Assembly: GCF_001500125.1 (NCBI RefSeq)
Contig: NZ_LQIV01000013.1
Coordinates: 42,434-106,433, forward strand
Direction of reading: 5' to 3'
From: Mycobacterium sp. IS-1742
GTDB lineage: Bacteria > Actinomycetota > Actinomycetes > Mycobacteriales > Mycobacteriaceae
DNA length: 64,000 nt
Shown here one piece after another: positions 55,155 to 64,000 of the stretch. The notes beneath the pieces were generated by a model. It was not told where the DNA came from and searched no databases. It saw only the letters and a list, made by a program, of their open reading frames with translations. The number at the start of each line of letters is the position of its first letter. Position 1 is the stretch's first letter. The position numbers and the translations under genes are program-made.

Positions 55155-56203
55155 GACGAGACGCCGGCCTCGTCGAACGTGGCCATACCGGCCAGCGCCG
55201 CCACCGCGGCGCGCACCACGGGCAGCGCGACGGCGGCACCGGTGCCCTCGCCGAGCCGCATGCCCAGGTCGAGGATCGGGGTCAGGCCGAGGCTGTCGAG
55301 GGCCAGCGTGTGGCCGGGTTCGGGGGACCGGTGTCCGGCCTGCCACCACTGCCGCGCACCCGGCGCGAGCCGGTCGGCCACCAGCGCGGCCGCGGTCACC
55401 ACCAGGCCGTCGAGCAGCACCGGGGTGCGACGCACGGCGGCCTGAGCGCAGAACCCGGCCATCGCCGCCAGATCGGCCCCTCCGCAGATCCGCAGCAGCG
55501 CAACCGGATCCGCCGCCGCCGTCCGCGCCCGGTACATGGCGTCGCGGACCGCCGCGGTCTTGCGCGCCCAGCCGGCGTCATCGATACCGGTCCCGCGCCC
55601 GACCACCACCACCGGTTCGGAGTTGGTCAGTACGGCGATCAAAGCCGTTGCGGCCGTAGTGTTCCCGATGCCCATGTCACCGGCGATCAACAGGTCCGCG
55701 CCGGAGTCCACCTCGTCGTCGGCGATCCGGCGGCCCGCCGCCAGCGCCGCCTCGGTCTCCTCGTCGCTCAGCGCGTCCTCGACCGCGATGTTGCCGCTGC
55801 CGCGCCGCACCTTGTCCGCGCCGATCGCCTGAGTCAGCGGTTCGTCGCAGTTCACCGCGACGTCGACGACCCGCACCCCGGCGCCCGCCACCTCGGCCAG
55901 TGCGTTGATCGCCGCTCCGCCCGCCGAGATGTTGGCGACCATCTGCGCGGTGACCTCGGCCGGATACGCCGACACCCCGGCGGCCGCGACACCGTGGTCA
56001 CCGGCGAACACCACCACGCGCGAGCGGCTGAATTGTCGAGGCGGGCACACACCCTGGCAACCCGACACCCACACCGAGAGCTCCTCGAGCCGGCCGAGCG
56101 CTCCCGCCGGCTTGGTGAGCCGGCCCTGACGCGCCCGTGCCTCGGCCGCGGCGCCCGCGTCCGGCGGCACCACATCGGCGAATCCGGTGACGGCGAAGTT
56201 CAC
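55151..56203 (-). CDS. cobT: Nicotinate-nucleotide--dimethylbenzimidazole phosphoribosyltransferase
   Basis: A 350-residue enzyme that makes alpha-ribazole phosphate, the lower-ligand nucleotide. Motifs: [59 protein letters not shown] and the catalytic Glu region [13 protein letters not shown] Cys-rich insert ([15 protein letters not shown]) follows the LEELS motif. GTG at 56203 overlaps the cobU stop. Confidence 0.94.
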   Translation of the reverse strand: MNFAVTGFADVVPPDAGAAAEARARQGRLTKPAGALGRLEELSVWVSGCQGVCPPRQFSRSRVVVFAGDHGVAAAGVSAYPAEVTAQMVANISAGGAAINALAEVAGAGVRVVDVAVNCDEPLTQAIGADKVRRGSGNIAVEDALSDEETEAALAAGRRIADDEVDSGADLLIAGDMGIGNTTAATALIAVLTNSEPVVVVGRGTGIDDAGWARKTAAVRDAMYRARTAAADPVALLRICGGADLAAMAGFCAQAAVRRTPVLLDGLVVTAAALVADRLAPGARQWWQAGHRSPEPGHTLALDSLGLTPILDLGMRLGEGTGAAVALPVVRAAVAALAGMATFDEAGVSS

Positions 56204-56730
56204 GACGGCTCCTTCACGGTGATCGGTTGACCCGCGACCACCAGCACCACCCGCTCGCACGTCGCGGCCAACCGCTGGTTGAGCGCGCCGAGTTCGTCGG
56301 CGAACCGGCGTCCGGCGGCCGTCGCGGGCACCACCGTCAACCCGACCTCGGGGCTGACCAGGGCAAGGGGAGCGGCGAATGTGGCCACCGCCGCCACCAA
56401 CGCGTCGATCCCGGCCGTCGGCGAACCCCCGTTCCAGGCGTCGCAGCGGTCCATCTCCGCGGTGAGCCATCCGCCGATGTCGTCGACCAGGGTCGCGACG
56501 CCGGGACCGTCACGCAGGGCGCCGGGAACGTCGGCGGTCTCGGTGGTCACCCACGCGCCCGGCCGGCGCAGGCGGTGTGCGGCGACGCGGGCGGCCCATT
56601 CGACGTCGGCGCCCGGCGACGCGCCGGTGGCGACATAGCGGACGGGGCCGTTCTGCGCCGCCGCGGCGATCTCGGTTTCGGCCCACTGCGACTTACCCGA
56701 GCGGATGCCGCCGAGAACGAGCGTGCGCAC
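56200..56730 (-). CDS. cobU: Adenosylcobinamide kinase/guanylyltransferase
   Basis: A 176-residue bifunctional enzyme with the P-loop [15 protein letters not shown] at the very start, [15 protein letters not shown] and a C-terminal [11 protein letters not shown]. It phosphorylates adenosylcobinamide and adds GMP before CobS acts. The GTG at 56730 is the start that places the P-loop at the family position; no strong ribosome site is visible. In M. tuberculosis cobU lies elsewhere (Rv0254c), so the compact cobU-cobT-cobS arrangement differs. Confidence 0.92.
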   Translation of the reverse strand: MRTLVLGGIRSGKSQWAETEIAAAAQNGPVRYVATGASPGADVEWAARVAAHRLRRPGAWVTTETADVPGALRDGPGVATLVDDIGGWLTAEMDRCDAWNGGSPTAGIDALVAAVATFAAPLALVSPEVGLTVVPATAAGRRFADELGALNQRLAATCERVVLVVAGQPITVKEPS

Positions 56731-56744
56731 CGTCGCCGGTCGAC

Positions 56745-57434
56745 TCAGGCGACTTTGGCGCCGCGCTCGACCTGCGGACGCGGTGCCCGCATCCGGCGCA
56801 GCTGCGACGCGCGGCTGGCGGCGTAGAAACCGAGCTTCCACCCGGACTCGGTGTTCCCCGGGAACTTCTCGTCGACCAGGCGATTGACCTTCCGGCCGAC
56901 CACGAACCCGTCGATGATCATGATCAGCACCAATACGAGCATGGCCGGCGACAGCAGCCGCTGCACCTCGATCGACGGCACCGCGAGCATCACGAAGATC
57001 AGCGCGAGGGCGGCGGGCATGAACAGGCCGAGCACGTTGCGCCGCGCATCGACCACGTCGCGCGCGAAGCGCCGGACCGGCCCCTTGTCGCGGGGGAGCA
57101 GGTAGCCGTCGTCGCCGGCCATCATCTTCTCGCGGCGTTCGGCCATCGAGGCGCGCCGTTCCAGCTTCTCGGCCTTGCGCTCTTCCTTGCTGAGCTTGGG
57201 CCCGCGCAGCTCCTTGCGGCGGCGGCGCGCTTCGGCGGCGGTCAGTGGGGCGGGTGCCACCGGACCCCGTCGCTTGGCGGCGTCGCGTTTCGGCGTGGGC
57301 CTGCCCTTGGGGGCGGTCCTGCGCTCCCTGGTGTCGGGCTCGGCAGCGGCGGCGGGCGCGGTCACCGCAGCGTTCTCGGGGTGCTCGCCGTCTTTTTTCC
57401 GGCTCGAGTCGTTCTTCCGGCCCAGCAGCTTCAC
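56745..57434 (-). CDS. DUF3043 membrane protein (Rv2206 type)
   Basis: A 229-residue protein: a basic, low-complexity N-terminus (RRTAPKGRPTPKRDAAKRR; KELRGPKLSKEERKAEKLERR), the family segment GDDGYLLPRDKGPVRRFARDVVDARRN, two membrane helices (LGLFMPAALALIFVMLAVP; AMLVLVLIMIIDGFVVG) and a short cytoplasmic tail. Function unknown. The GTG at 57434 (VKLLGRKND) is chosen because TAACCT lies seven bases upstream, the leaderless layout; a GTG two codons earlier would lie inside that spacing. Fifteen bases upstream of cobU. Confidence 0.87.
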   Translation of the reverse strand: MKLLGRKNDSSRKKDGEHPENAAVTAPAAAAEPDTRERRTAPKGRPTPKRDAAKRRGPVAPAPLTAAEARRRRKELRGPKLSKEERKAEKLERRASMAERREKMMAGDDGYLLPRDKGPVRRFARDVVDARRNVLGLFMPAALALIFVMLAVPSIEVQRLLSPAMLVLVLIMIIDGFVVGRKVNRLVDEKFPGNTESGWKLGFYAASRASQLRRMRAPRPQVERGAKVA

Positions 57435-57441
57435 ATCCACC

Positions 57442-57447
57442 AGGTTA
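57442..57447 (-). promoter_or_regulatory. -10 element, leaderless DUF3043 gene
   Basis: TAACCT on the minus strand, seven bases before the GTG at 57434. Confidence 0.5.
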
Positions 57448-57586
57448 CTTGCCGGCCGACGGGCCCCGGCCGGGCGGGAGTCACCTCGGGAATAGCGTGA
57501 AAGCAAGGTACCGTTGAGGTAGTGGACCGCCGGCGATCGTCGGCGTGTGCCCCGTGAACCAGCAGCAGGGATGCAAAGGGAGAGCA

Positions 57587-57949
57587 ATGACTGTTCAGGA
57601 CGAGTCGGCGACCGCCACCGCAACCCACGGTGTGCTCCTCACCGAAGCCGCGGCCGCCAAGGCGAAGGCCCTGCTCGACCAGGAGGGCCGCGACGACCTG
57701 GCGCTGCGCATCGCCGTGCAGCCGGGTGGCTGCGCCGGCCTGCGCTACAACCTGTTCTTCGACGACCGGGCCCTCGACGGCGATCTGACCGCGGAATTCG
57801 GTGGCGTCAACCTGACCGTCGACCGGATGAGCGCCCCCTACGTGCAGGGCGCCACGATCGACTTCGTCGACACCATCGAGAAGCAGGGCTTCACGATCGA
57901 CAACCCGAACGCCACGGGCTCGTGCGCCTGCGGCGACTCCTTCAACTGA
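57587..57949 (+). CDS. HesB/IscA/ErpA-type iron-sulfur cluster carrier
   Basis: A 120-residue A-type carrier. It has the three conserved Cys: one in QPGGCAGLRYNLFF and two in the C-terminal SCACGDSFN. These hold or pass on Fe-S clusters. It corresponds to Rv2204c next to adoK in M. tuberculosis. ATG at 57587 has GGGAG six bases upstream. Possible clients in the window are LipA and SdaA. Confidence 0.93.
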   Translation: MTVQDESATATATHGVLLTEAAAAKAKALLDQEGRDDLALRIAVQPGGCAGLRYNLFFDDRALDGDLTAEFGGVNLTVDRMSAPYVQGATIDFVDTIEKQGFTIDNPNATGSCACGDSFN

Positions 57950-57953
57950 TCGG

Positions 57954-58592
57954 CTAGTACTGGCTGCCGGTGCGCAGCAGATACGAGCAGACCAGCACTT
58001 CGTTGTCCCGGATGAGCAACTGCGCGACTGCCTGCTCCTCCTCATTGGGGGGTTGCTGGCCGCGGGCTGACCCGCGAGCCGGCGCCACCCGCATGGTGAA
58101 CAGCACCTGGGCCTGATTGGCCGACCACGGCACGATCGTGTCGATGGACGTCACCTCAGCGCGGCTGAACTGTTTGCGGAACGCATCGCCGGCCAGACCG
58201 GCCAGCGCCAGGTCCGACCGCTTCTCCTTCACGGCGTCGAACAGGCCGCACAGCGCATGCCGGGCGATCTGCTCGTCGTCGCCGTTCGACAGCGCGTCGA
58301 GATACCCCTGGATGGCCGTGCGTGCGGACGCGTCGCTGAGCGGCCCGGCGGCCCGCGGTGCGCCGTCGTCGCGGGTCGCGACGATCACCACCGCGACCAG
58401 GGCGGCCACCAGCACCGCCACGGCCACCGCCCACAGGAGACGTTTACGGCCCTGCTTCGGATACTGCACCGGCGGGGGCAACATGCCCGGATAGGCCGAG
58501 GGCACCGGACCCGGATAAGGTTGCGGTGCGGCCTGATGCGGCGGAAGCGGTTGCTGGGGATAGGACTCCGGATAGGGGTACGGGCCAGCCAT
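57954..58592 (-). CDS. Membrane protein with Pro-rich N-terminus and extracytoplasmic domain (Rv2203 type)
   Basis: A 212-residue protein: a cytoplasmic Pro/Tyr/Gln-rich tail (about residues 1-48, PYPYPESYPQQPLPPHQAAP), one membrane helix (LLWAVAVAVLVAALVAVVIVA) and an external domain of about 130 residues (SARTAIQGYLDALSNGDDEQIARHALCGLFDAV), which resembles the DUF4878/NTF2-like fold of mycobacterial envelope proteins. No function known. GGAG lies upstream of the ATG at 58592. Convergent with the iron-sulfur carrier gene (four bases apart). Confidence 0.85.
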   Translation of the reverse strand: MAGPYPYPESYPQQPLPPHQAAPQPYPGPVPSAYPGMLPPPVQYPKQGRKRLLWAVAVAVLVAALVAVVIVATRDDGAPRAAGPLSDASARTAIQGYLDALSNGDDEQIARHALCGLFDAVKEKRSDLALAGLAGDAFRKQFSRAEVTSIDTIVPWSANQAQVLFTMRVAPARGSARGQQPPNEEEQAVAQLLIRDNEVLVCSYLLRTGSQY

Positions 58593-58785
58593 CGAGAACG
58601 TCGCTCCAAAGGGATTGTGATGTGAGGTCAGATCGCCTGTCTACAGTGACATCGCGGCGATCCGCGCGGGCACTGTACGCAGGTTAGCGCACAGGCGGTG
58701 TGCCGCCCCGGGGACGACAGGGTTCGGGGCGGGGTGCCGGGTCCGGCCGCTAAGGTCGGGTAGTCCAGACGAATTCGAAGGGTGA

Positions 58786-59766
<981 letters not shown>

Positions 59767-59776
59767 CAGCGCCCGC

Positions 59777-61744
59777 CTAGAGCTGCACGGGGTAGTGCGG
59801 CTCGCTGATCTGCGGGCTGACGCTGCCCTCGATGAAGATCGCGTGCCACAGCATGAAGATCAGCACGGTCCACAACCGGCGGCTGTGGTCGCTGACGCCG
59901 GTGCGGTGCTCGTCGAGCATCCCGCGCACGGCGTCGGCGTCGATGAGATCTCCGGTCTGTGACGCCGCGACCGTCTCGTAGGCCCACTCCAGCAGCTCCC
60001 CGGACCGCAACCAGTGCCGGATCGGCACCGGGAATCCGAGTTTCGGCCGGTTGAGTACGTGTGCGGGGACCACCGGTTCCAGCGCGCGCCGCAAGGCGAA
60101 CTTCGTGGTGGCCCGGGTGATCTTCTGCTCCAGCGGCAGCCGCGACGCGACCGCGAACACCTCGGGATCGAGGAACGGCACCCGGAGTTCGAGCGAGTTG
60201 GCCATCGTCATCTTGTCGGCCTTGACCAGGATGTCGCCGCGCAGCCAGGTGAACAGGTCGATGTGCTGCATGCGCGCGACCGGGTCCCAGCCGTCCGACT
60301 CGCGGTACAGCGCCGAGGTAACGTCGGTGTGGGTCCAGTCCGGGGAGAAGCGCCGCAGCACCGCGCGCAGATGCTCGTCGGAGAAGCTGCGGGCATTGCC
60401 GTAGTAGCGCTCCTCGAGGGTCTGCGAACCGCGGTGCAGCAGGCTCTTCCCGCGCATCCCCTCGGGCAGCGGCGCCGACGCCCGGCGCAACGAGCGGCGC
60501 ACCGGCCGGGGCAGGTAGTCGAACGCGCGCAGCGACAGCGGCTCGCGGTAGATGGTGTACCCGCCGAACAGCTCGTCGGCGCCCTCCCCGGAGAGCACCA
60601 CCTTGACGTGCTTACGCGCCTCGCGGGCGATGAAGTACAGCGGCACCAGCGCCGGATCGGCCACCGGTTCGTCGAGATACCAGACGATCGCCGGCAGCGC
60701 CTCGACGAACTCCGCCTGGCTGACCACCTTGGTGACGTGGCGGGCGCCGATCGCCTCCGCCGACGCCACCGCCACGTCGACCTCGGAGAAACCCTCCCGC
60801 TCGAATCCGGTGGTGAACGTGATCAGCCGGGGGTTGTGGCGCATCGCCAGCGCGGCGATCGCGGTCGAATCGATCCCGCCGGACAGGAAGGCCCCGACGG
60901 TGACGTCCGCGCGCATGTGCTTGGCGACCGAATCCTCGAGCACCGCGGTGATCTCGTCGTAGCGGGCCTGGTCGACGCCGCCCGCCGAACCAGGCGCGGA
61001 AGCGGCGCGAAAAGGAACAGCGTCGAAGCGGGGGGTGAAGTAGCGGGTCACCGACGGCTGCTGACCCGGCCGCATCCGCAGATAGCTGCCGGACTCCAGC
61101 CGGCGCACACCGCGGTGCAGCGTCTCGGGCTCGGGGACGTACTGCAGCACGGTGTAGTGCTGCACGGCCCGCTCGTCCAGGCCGGTGTCGAAGCCGAGTT
61201 CGTCGGCGACGGCGAGCAGACACTTCTTCTCGCTGCCGACCGCGGTGCCGCCGGGACCGGTCGCGATGTAGAGCGGTTTGATCCCGAACGGGTCCCGCGC
61301 GCAGAACAGTTCCCCCTCGACGGTGTCCCACAGCGCGAACGCGAACATGCCGCGCAGCCGCGACAGCGCCGCCGGGCCCCAATGGTGGTAGGCGGCGACG
61401 ATCGCCTCGCCGTCCCCGTCGGTGCTGAACTCCGCCCCGAACTCCGAGCGCAGGAGCTCGCGGAGCTCGAGATAGTTGTAGATCTCGCCGTTGAACACCA
61501 GGACATAGCGCAGGGGCGCCTCGGGAGGGCCCCAGCGCAGCGGTTGGTGACTGTGCGCGATGTCGATGATCGACAGCCGGTTGAAGCCCAGCACGATGCC
61601 CGGATCCGCTTCGTCGTCCGACCAGGTTCCCGGTTCGTCGGGCCCCCGGTGACGCATCAGCTCAGCAGCCCCCGAAACCGCGCCGACCAGCGCGGGGGAG
61701 GGCTGCGCGGACGGGTCTTTCAGGAACGCCAGCAGTCCGCACAC
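59777..61744 (-). CDS. asnB: Asparagine synthetase (glutamine-hydrolysing)
   Basis: A 655-residue enzyme. The N-terminal glutaminase has the nucleophile Cys-2 (CGLLAFL), RHRGPDEPG and FNGEIYNYLELRELL. The synthetase domain has the ATP-pyrophosphatase motif GAFLSGGIDSTAIAAL and VVLSGEGADELFGGY. It converts aspartate to asparagine, or amidates a related carboxylate; the M. tuberculosis homologue has been linked to amidation of meso-diaminopimelate in the cell wall. GTG at 61744 is fixed by the need for Cys at residue 2, and CATACT (61752-61757) stands seven bases upstream. Confidence 0.93.
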   Translation of the reverse strand: MCGLLAFLKDPSAQPSPALVGAVSGAAELMRHRGPDEPGTWSDDEADPGIVLGFNRLSIIDIAHSHQPLRWGPPEAPLRYVLVFNGEIYNYLELRELLRSEFGAEFSTDGDGEAIVAAYHHWGPAALSRLRGMFAFALWDTVEGELFCARDPFGIKPLYIATGPGGTAVGSEKKCLLAVADELGFDTGLDERAVQHYTVLQYVPEPETLHRGVRRLESGSYLRMRPGQQPSVTRYFTPRFDAVPFRAASAPGSAGGVDQARYDEITAVLEDSVAKHMRADVTVGAFLSGGIDSTAIAALAMRHNPRLITFTTGFEREGFSEVDVAVASAEAIGARHVTKVVSQAEFVEALPAIVWYLDEPVADPALVPLYFIAREARKHVKVVLSGEGADELFGGYTIYREPLSLRAFDYLPRPVRRSLRRASAPLPEGMRGKSLLHRGSQTLEERYYGNARSFSDEHLRAVLRRFSPDWTHTDVTSALYRESDGWDPVARMQHIDLFTWLRGDILVKADKMTMANSLELRVPFLDPEVFAVASRLPLEQKITRATTKFALRRALEPVVPAHVLNRPKLGFPVPIRHWLRSGELLEWAYETVAASQTGDLIDADAVRGMLDEHRTGVSDHSRRLWTVLIFMLWHAIFIEGSVSPQISEPHYPVQL

Positions 61745-61751
61745 GGCGCCA

Positions 61752-61757
61752 AGTATG
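61752..61757 (-). promoter_or_regulatory. -10 element, leaderless asnB
   Basis: CATACT on the minus strand, seven bases before the GTG at 61744. Confidence 0.5.
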
Positions 61758-61902
61758 CCCAATGCCCCGGCGGCGGGGCGCGACGGCACACAAAGGTCGG
61801 GTGTGTCGAGACCGGCGCTCGGGCGTGGTCTACGCTGCGTAGTATTCAACGGTGGCATGGACCGCACAGCGGTCGGCTTAGCGGACTCTAGGAGGCGCCA
61901 AC

Positions 61903-62961
61903 GTGACCCCTCGCGGGCTGAAGGCGGTGGCACGAAAAGCCGCACTGGTGGTGGTTCTGGGTGCCACCGCACTGGTGCTCAGTGGCTGCAGCTGGTCGGA
62001 GGTGCTCGGGCTGGGCTGGCCGAAGGGCATCACGCCCGAGGCGCATCTGAACCGTGAACTGTGGATCGGTTCGATGATCGCCGCGCTGGTCGTCGGCGGC
62101 ATCGTCTACTTCCTCATCTTCTGGGTGAGCGCCTTCCACCGTAAGAAAGCGTCCGACACGGAACTGCCGCGCCAGTTCGGCTACAACATGCCGCTGGAGC
62201 TGGTGCTCACGGTCATCCCGTTCCTGATCATCTCGGTGCTGTTCTACTTCACCGTCGTGGTCCAGGAGCAGATGCTGGCCAAGGAGGACAACCCCGAGGT
62301 CGTCATCGACGTGACGGCGTTCCAGTGGAACTGGAAATTCGGCTACAACAAGGTCAACTTCGCCGACGGGACGATGAACTACGACGGGGCCGACCAGGAG
62401 CGCAACGCCGCCGTCGCCTCGAGCCCCAGCGAAGAGGGCGCCGGCGCCGTGGGTGAGCCGGAGGAGGCCCACACCGAGCACGGTGCGATCGCCGGACAGA
62501 ACCCCGAGGACCGCAGCTACCTGGCGTTCGACGAGATCGAGACGCTGGGCACCAGCGACGAGATCCCGATCCTGGTGCTGCCGTCCGAGAAGCGCGTCGA
62601 GTTCCGGATCGCCTCAGCGGACGTCGCGCACGCCTTCTGGGTGCCGGAGTTCCTGTTCAAGCGGGACGTCTACCCGAACCCCGAGCAGAACAACTCCGAC
62701 AACGTCTTCCAGATCAGCGAGATCACCGAGACCGGAGCGTTCGTGGGTCGGTGCGCGGAGCTCTGCGGGACCTACCACGCGATGATGAACTTCGAGGTAC
62801 GCGTCGTGCCGCCGAACGACTTCAAGGCGTACCTGAACCAGCGCATGGCGGGGAAGACGAACGCCGAGGCGCTGATCGCCATCAACCAGCCACCCACCGC
62901 CGTCACGACCAAGCCGTTCGACACGCGGCGCGGTGAGATGGCCCCGCAAGCGAGCAGGTAG
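61903..62961 (+). CDS. ctaC: Cytochrome c oxidase subunit II
   Basis: A 352-residue subunit of the aa3 oxidase. A lipoprotein signal ([14 protein letters not shown]) is followed by two membrane helices ([46 protein letters not shown]) and a periplasmic cupredoxin domain. The CuA site is complete: HAFWVPEF, and [12 protein letters not shown] near the C-terminus. An acidic, Ala/Glu-rich insert (about residues 170-205) is present in the cupredoxin domain. GTG at 61903 has GGAGG upstream. Followed nine bases later by ctaF. Confidence 0.95.
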   Translation: MTPRGLKAVARKAALVVVLGATALVLSGCSWSEVLGLGWPKGITPEAHLNRELWIGSMIAALVVGGIVYFLIFWVSAFHRKKASDTELPRQFGYNMPLELVLTVIPFLIISVLFYFTVVVQEQMLAKEDNPEVVIDVTAFQWNWKFGYNKVNFADGTMNYDGADQERNAAVASSPSEEGAGAVGEPEEAHTEHGAIAGQNPEDRSYLAFDEIETLGTSDEIPILVLPSEKRVEFRIASADVAHAFWVPEFLFKRDVYPNPEQNNSDNVFQISEITETGAFVGRCAELCGTYHAMMNFEVRVVPPNDFKAYLNQRMAGKTNAEALIAINQPPTAVTTKPFDTRRGEMAPQASR

Positions 62962-62970
62962 GACTTCTCG

Positions 62971-63390
62971 ATGCACATCGAAGCCAGGTTGTTCGAGTTC
63001 CTCACGGCGTTCTTCGCCCTCTCGGCCGTCGTGTACGCCACGCTGACCGCGATGTTCGGTGAGGGCGGCGTGGAGTGGGCGGGTACCACCGCGCTGGTGC
63101 TGACCACCGGCCTGACCCTGATCGTCGGCACGTTCTTCCGGTTCGTCGCCCGGCGCCTGGACACCCGGCCCGAGGACTACGAGGACGCCGAGATCAGCGA
63201 CGGCGCCGGGGAACTCGGCTTCTTCGCGCCGCACAGCTGGTGGCCCATCATGATCGCGCTGTCCTTCTCCACCGCCGCGGTGGGCGCCGCGCTGTGGCTG
63301 CCGTGGCTGATCGTCGCCGGCATCGTGTTCGTGCTCACCTCGGCCGCCGGCCTGGTCTTCGAGTACCACTGGGGCCCCGAGAAGCACTGA
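62971..63390 (+). CDS. ctaF: Cytochrome c oxidase subunit IV (actinobacterial)
   Basis: A 139-residue membrane protein with four helices ([85 protein letters not shown]) and the ending EYHWGPEKH typical of Rv2199c, the actinobacterial subunit IV. It forms part of the aa3 module of the bc1-aa3 supercomplex and is co-transcribed with ctaC. Confidence 0.92.
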   Translation: MHIEARLFEFLTAFFALSAVVYATLTAMFGEGGVEWAGTTALVLTTGLTLIVGTFFRFVARRLDTRPEDYEDAEISDGAGELGFFAPHSWWPIMIALSFSTAAVGAALWLPWLIVAGIVFVLTSAAGLVFEYHWGPEKH

Positions 63391-63560
63391 TCGCTCGCTT
63401 CGCACGGGCCGAAAGATCACGAATCGGGCAATACTTGACCGGCGAACCGTGCTGTGGCGGTCGCCGGTCACCCGTCGTTGGGTAGTGTTTGCCGGGGCGC
63501 GGTGAGCCGTTACGGCCGCATGCCCGCGCCGGTGACGCAGTCGAGAAGGAATAGGCGTAG

Positions 63561-64000
63561 ATGAGCGGGCCGAACCCCCCAGGGCCGGACTCGCCGGGAC
63601 CGGACCAGCCCGAGCGGGAGGGTGGTCGGCACTCGGCCCCCGACGACGCGACCGAGCAGGTCGGCGCGGCCGAGGAACCGGCCGCAGCCACGGGTGAGAC
63701 GGAGTTCTACTCCCAGGCGTACTCCGCCCCCGAATCGGAGCAGTTCAGCAGCGGGCCCTACGTGCCCGCGGACCCGGCGCTGTACGACTACGACAGCTAC
63801 GAGCCGGGATCCGACGTCGGCGAGGAGCAGGCCCCGCCGCGCTGGCCGTGGGTCGTCGGTGTCACCGCGATCATCGCGGCGGTCTCGCTGGTGGTGTCGG
63901 TGGCGCTGCTGGTGACCAAGACCGACACCGATCAGCTGGCCACCCCGGCGACCACCACGACGACACCCCCGCCGGTGCAGGACGAGATCACCACCACGAC
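63561..64000 (+). CDS. mmpS3: MmpS3-type conserved membrane protein, 5' part
   Basis: The first 146 or so codons; the gene runs off the right edge. The product begins with a Pro/Gly/Asp-rich cytoplasmic tail ([39 protein letters not shown]), then one membrane helix ([20 protein letters not shown], about residues 94-113) and a Thr/Pro-rich start of the external part. Its position after ctaC-ctaF matches mmpS3 (Rv2198c) of M. tuberculosis. AAGGA lies upstream of the ATG. A TAGTGT hexamer at about 63482 could be its promoter. Confidence 0.85.
   Translation, partial: MSGPNPPGPDSPGPDQPEREGGRHSAPDDATEQVGAAEEPAAATGETEFYSQAYSAPESEQFSSGPYVPADPALYDYDSYEPGSDVGEEQAPPRWPWVVGVTAIIAAVSLVVSVALLVTKTDTDQLATPATTTTTPPPVQDEITTT

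Overview
The window is high-GC DNA from a mycobacterium, most likely a rapid-growing Mycolicibacterium-type species. The basis is gene content and order. A long block matches, in inverted orientation, the Mycobacterium tuberculosis Rv2198c-Rv2236c region as I remember it: cobD, SURF1, ptpA/ptkA, cobC, Nif3, RNase H/phosphatase, rnpB, CYTH-CHAD, panB, two Hip1-type hydrolases, glnA2, glnE, glnA1, RDD protein, lipA/lipB, dlaT, ephD, pepB, gcvT, ilvE, cobS/cobT, adoK, asnB, ctaC, ctaF, mmpS3. About 63 protein genes can be supported, plus RNase P RNA and a tandem glycine riboswitch. No tRNA, rRNA, CRISPR array, insertion sequence or prophage was seen.

Layout. 1-450: the 5' end of an L-serine dehydratase gene (minus strand) behind a two-aptamer glycine riboswitch. 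456-8721: an accessory block. It holds a SnoaL-like protein, a secreted GH19 chitinase-like enzyme, and a minus-strand cluster of an exported proline/acid-rich protein, a 17-codon leader ORF, a GlmS paralogue, a degenerate short epimerase and a NodB deacetylase-GT2 fusion. Upstream of the cluster lies a LuxR-type regulator whose receiver domain lacks the phospho-acceptor aspartate. Together these look like an aminosugar-polymer locus. 9099-16087: core genes for cobalamin (cobD, cobC, alpha-ribazole phosphatase), SURF1 and the PtpA/PtkA signalling pair. 16084-19906: small accessory redox/methyltransferase, reductase, VOC and AraC genes. 19931-20340: rnpB. 20344-32661: CYTH-CHAD, acyl-CoA and lipid enzymes, panB, Hip1-like hydrolases, and the nitrogen genes glnA2-glnE.

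32668-37757 separates glnE from glnA1. It carries an overlapping operon of a PAS/GAF/SpoIIE phosphatase, a B12-binding protein with the CarH-type W-x9-EH motif, and a STAS antagonist. This is the best candidate for an undescribed system: a cobalamin (possibly light-responsive) input to a partner-switching cascade. 39882-40881 holds a frameshifted DUF559 gene bracketed by two copies of one palindromic element. 40883-64000 returns to core metabolism: lipoate, 2-oxoacid dehydrogenase, EphD, PepB, glycine cleavage, branched-chain aminotransferase, cobU-cobT-cobS, iron-sulfur carrier, adenosine kinase, asparagine synthetase and cytochrome oxidase subunits. The window ends inside mmpS3.

Regulation. 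Many genes have a TANNNT-like hexamer 6-8 bases before the start codon, the layout of mycobacterial leaderless transcripts. I used this to choose several starts. Overlapping stop/start codons (ATGA, GTGA, TGATG) define many operons. Function names rest on reading motifs and recalled family knowledge; no database search was run.
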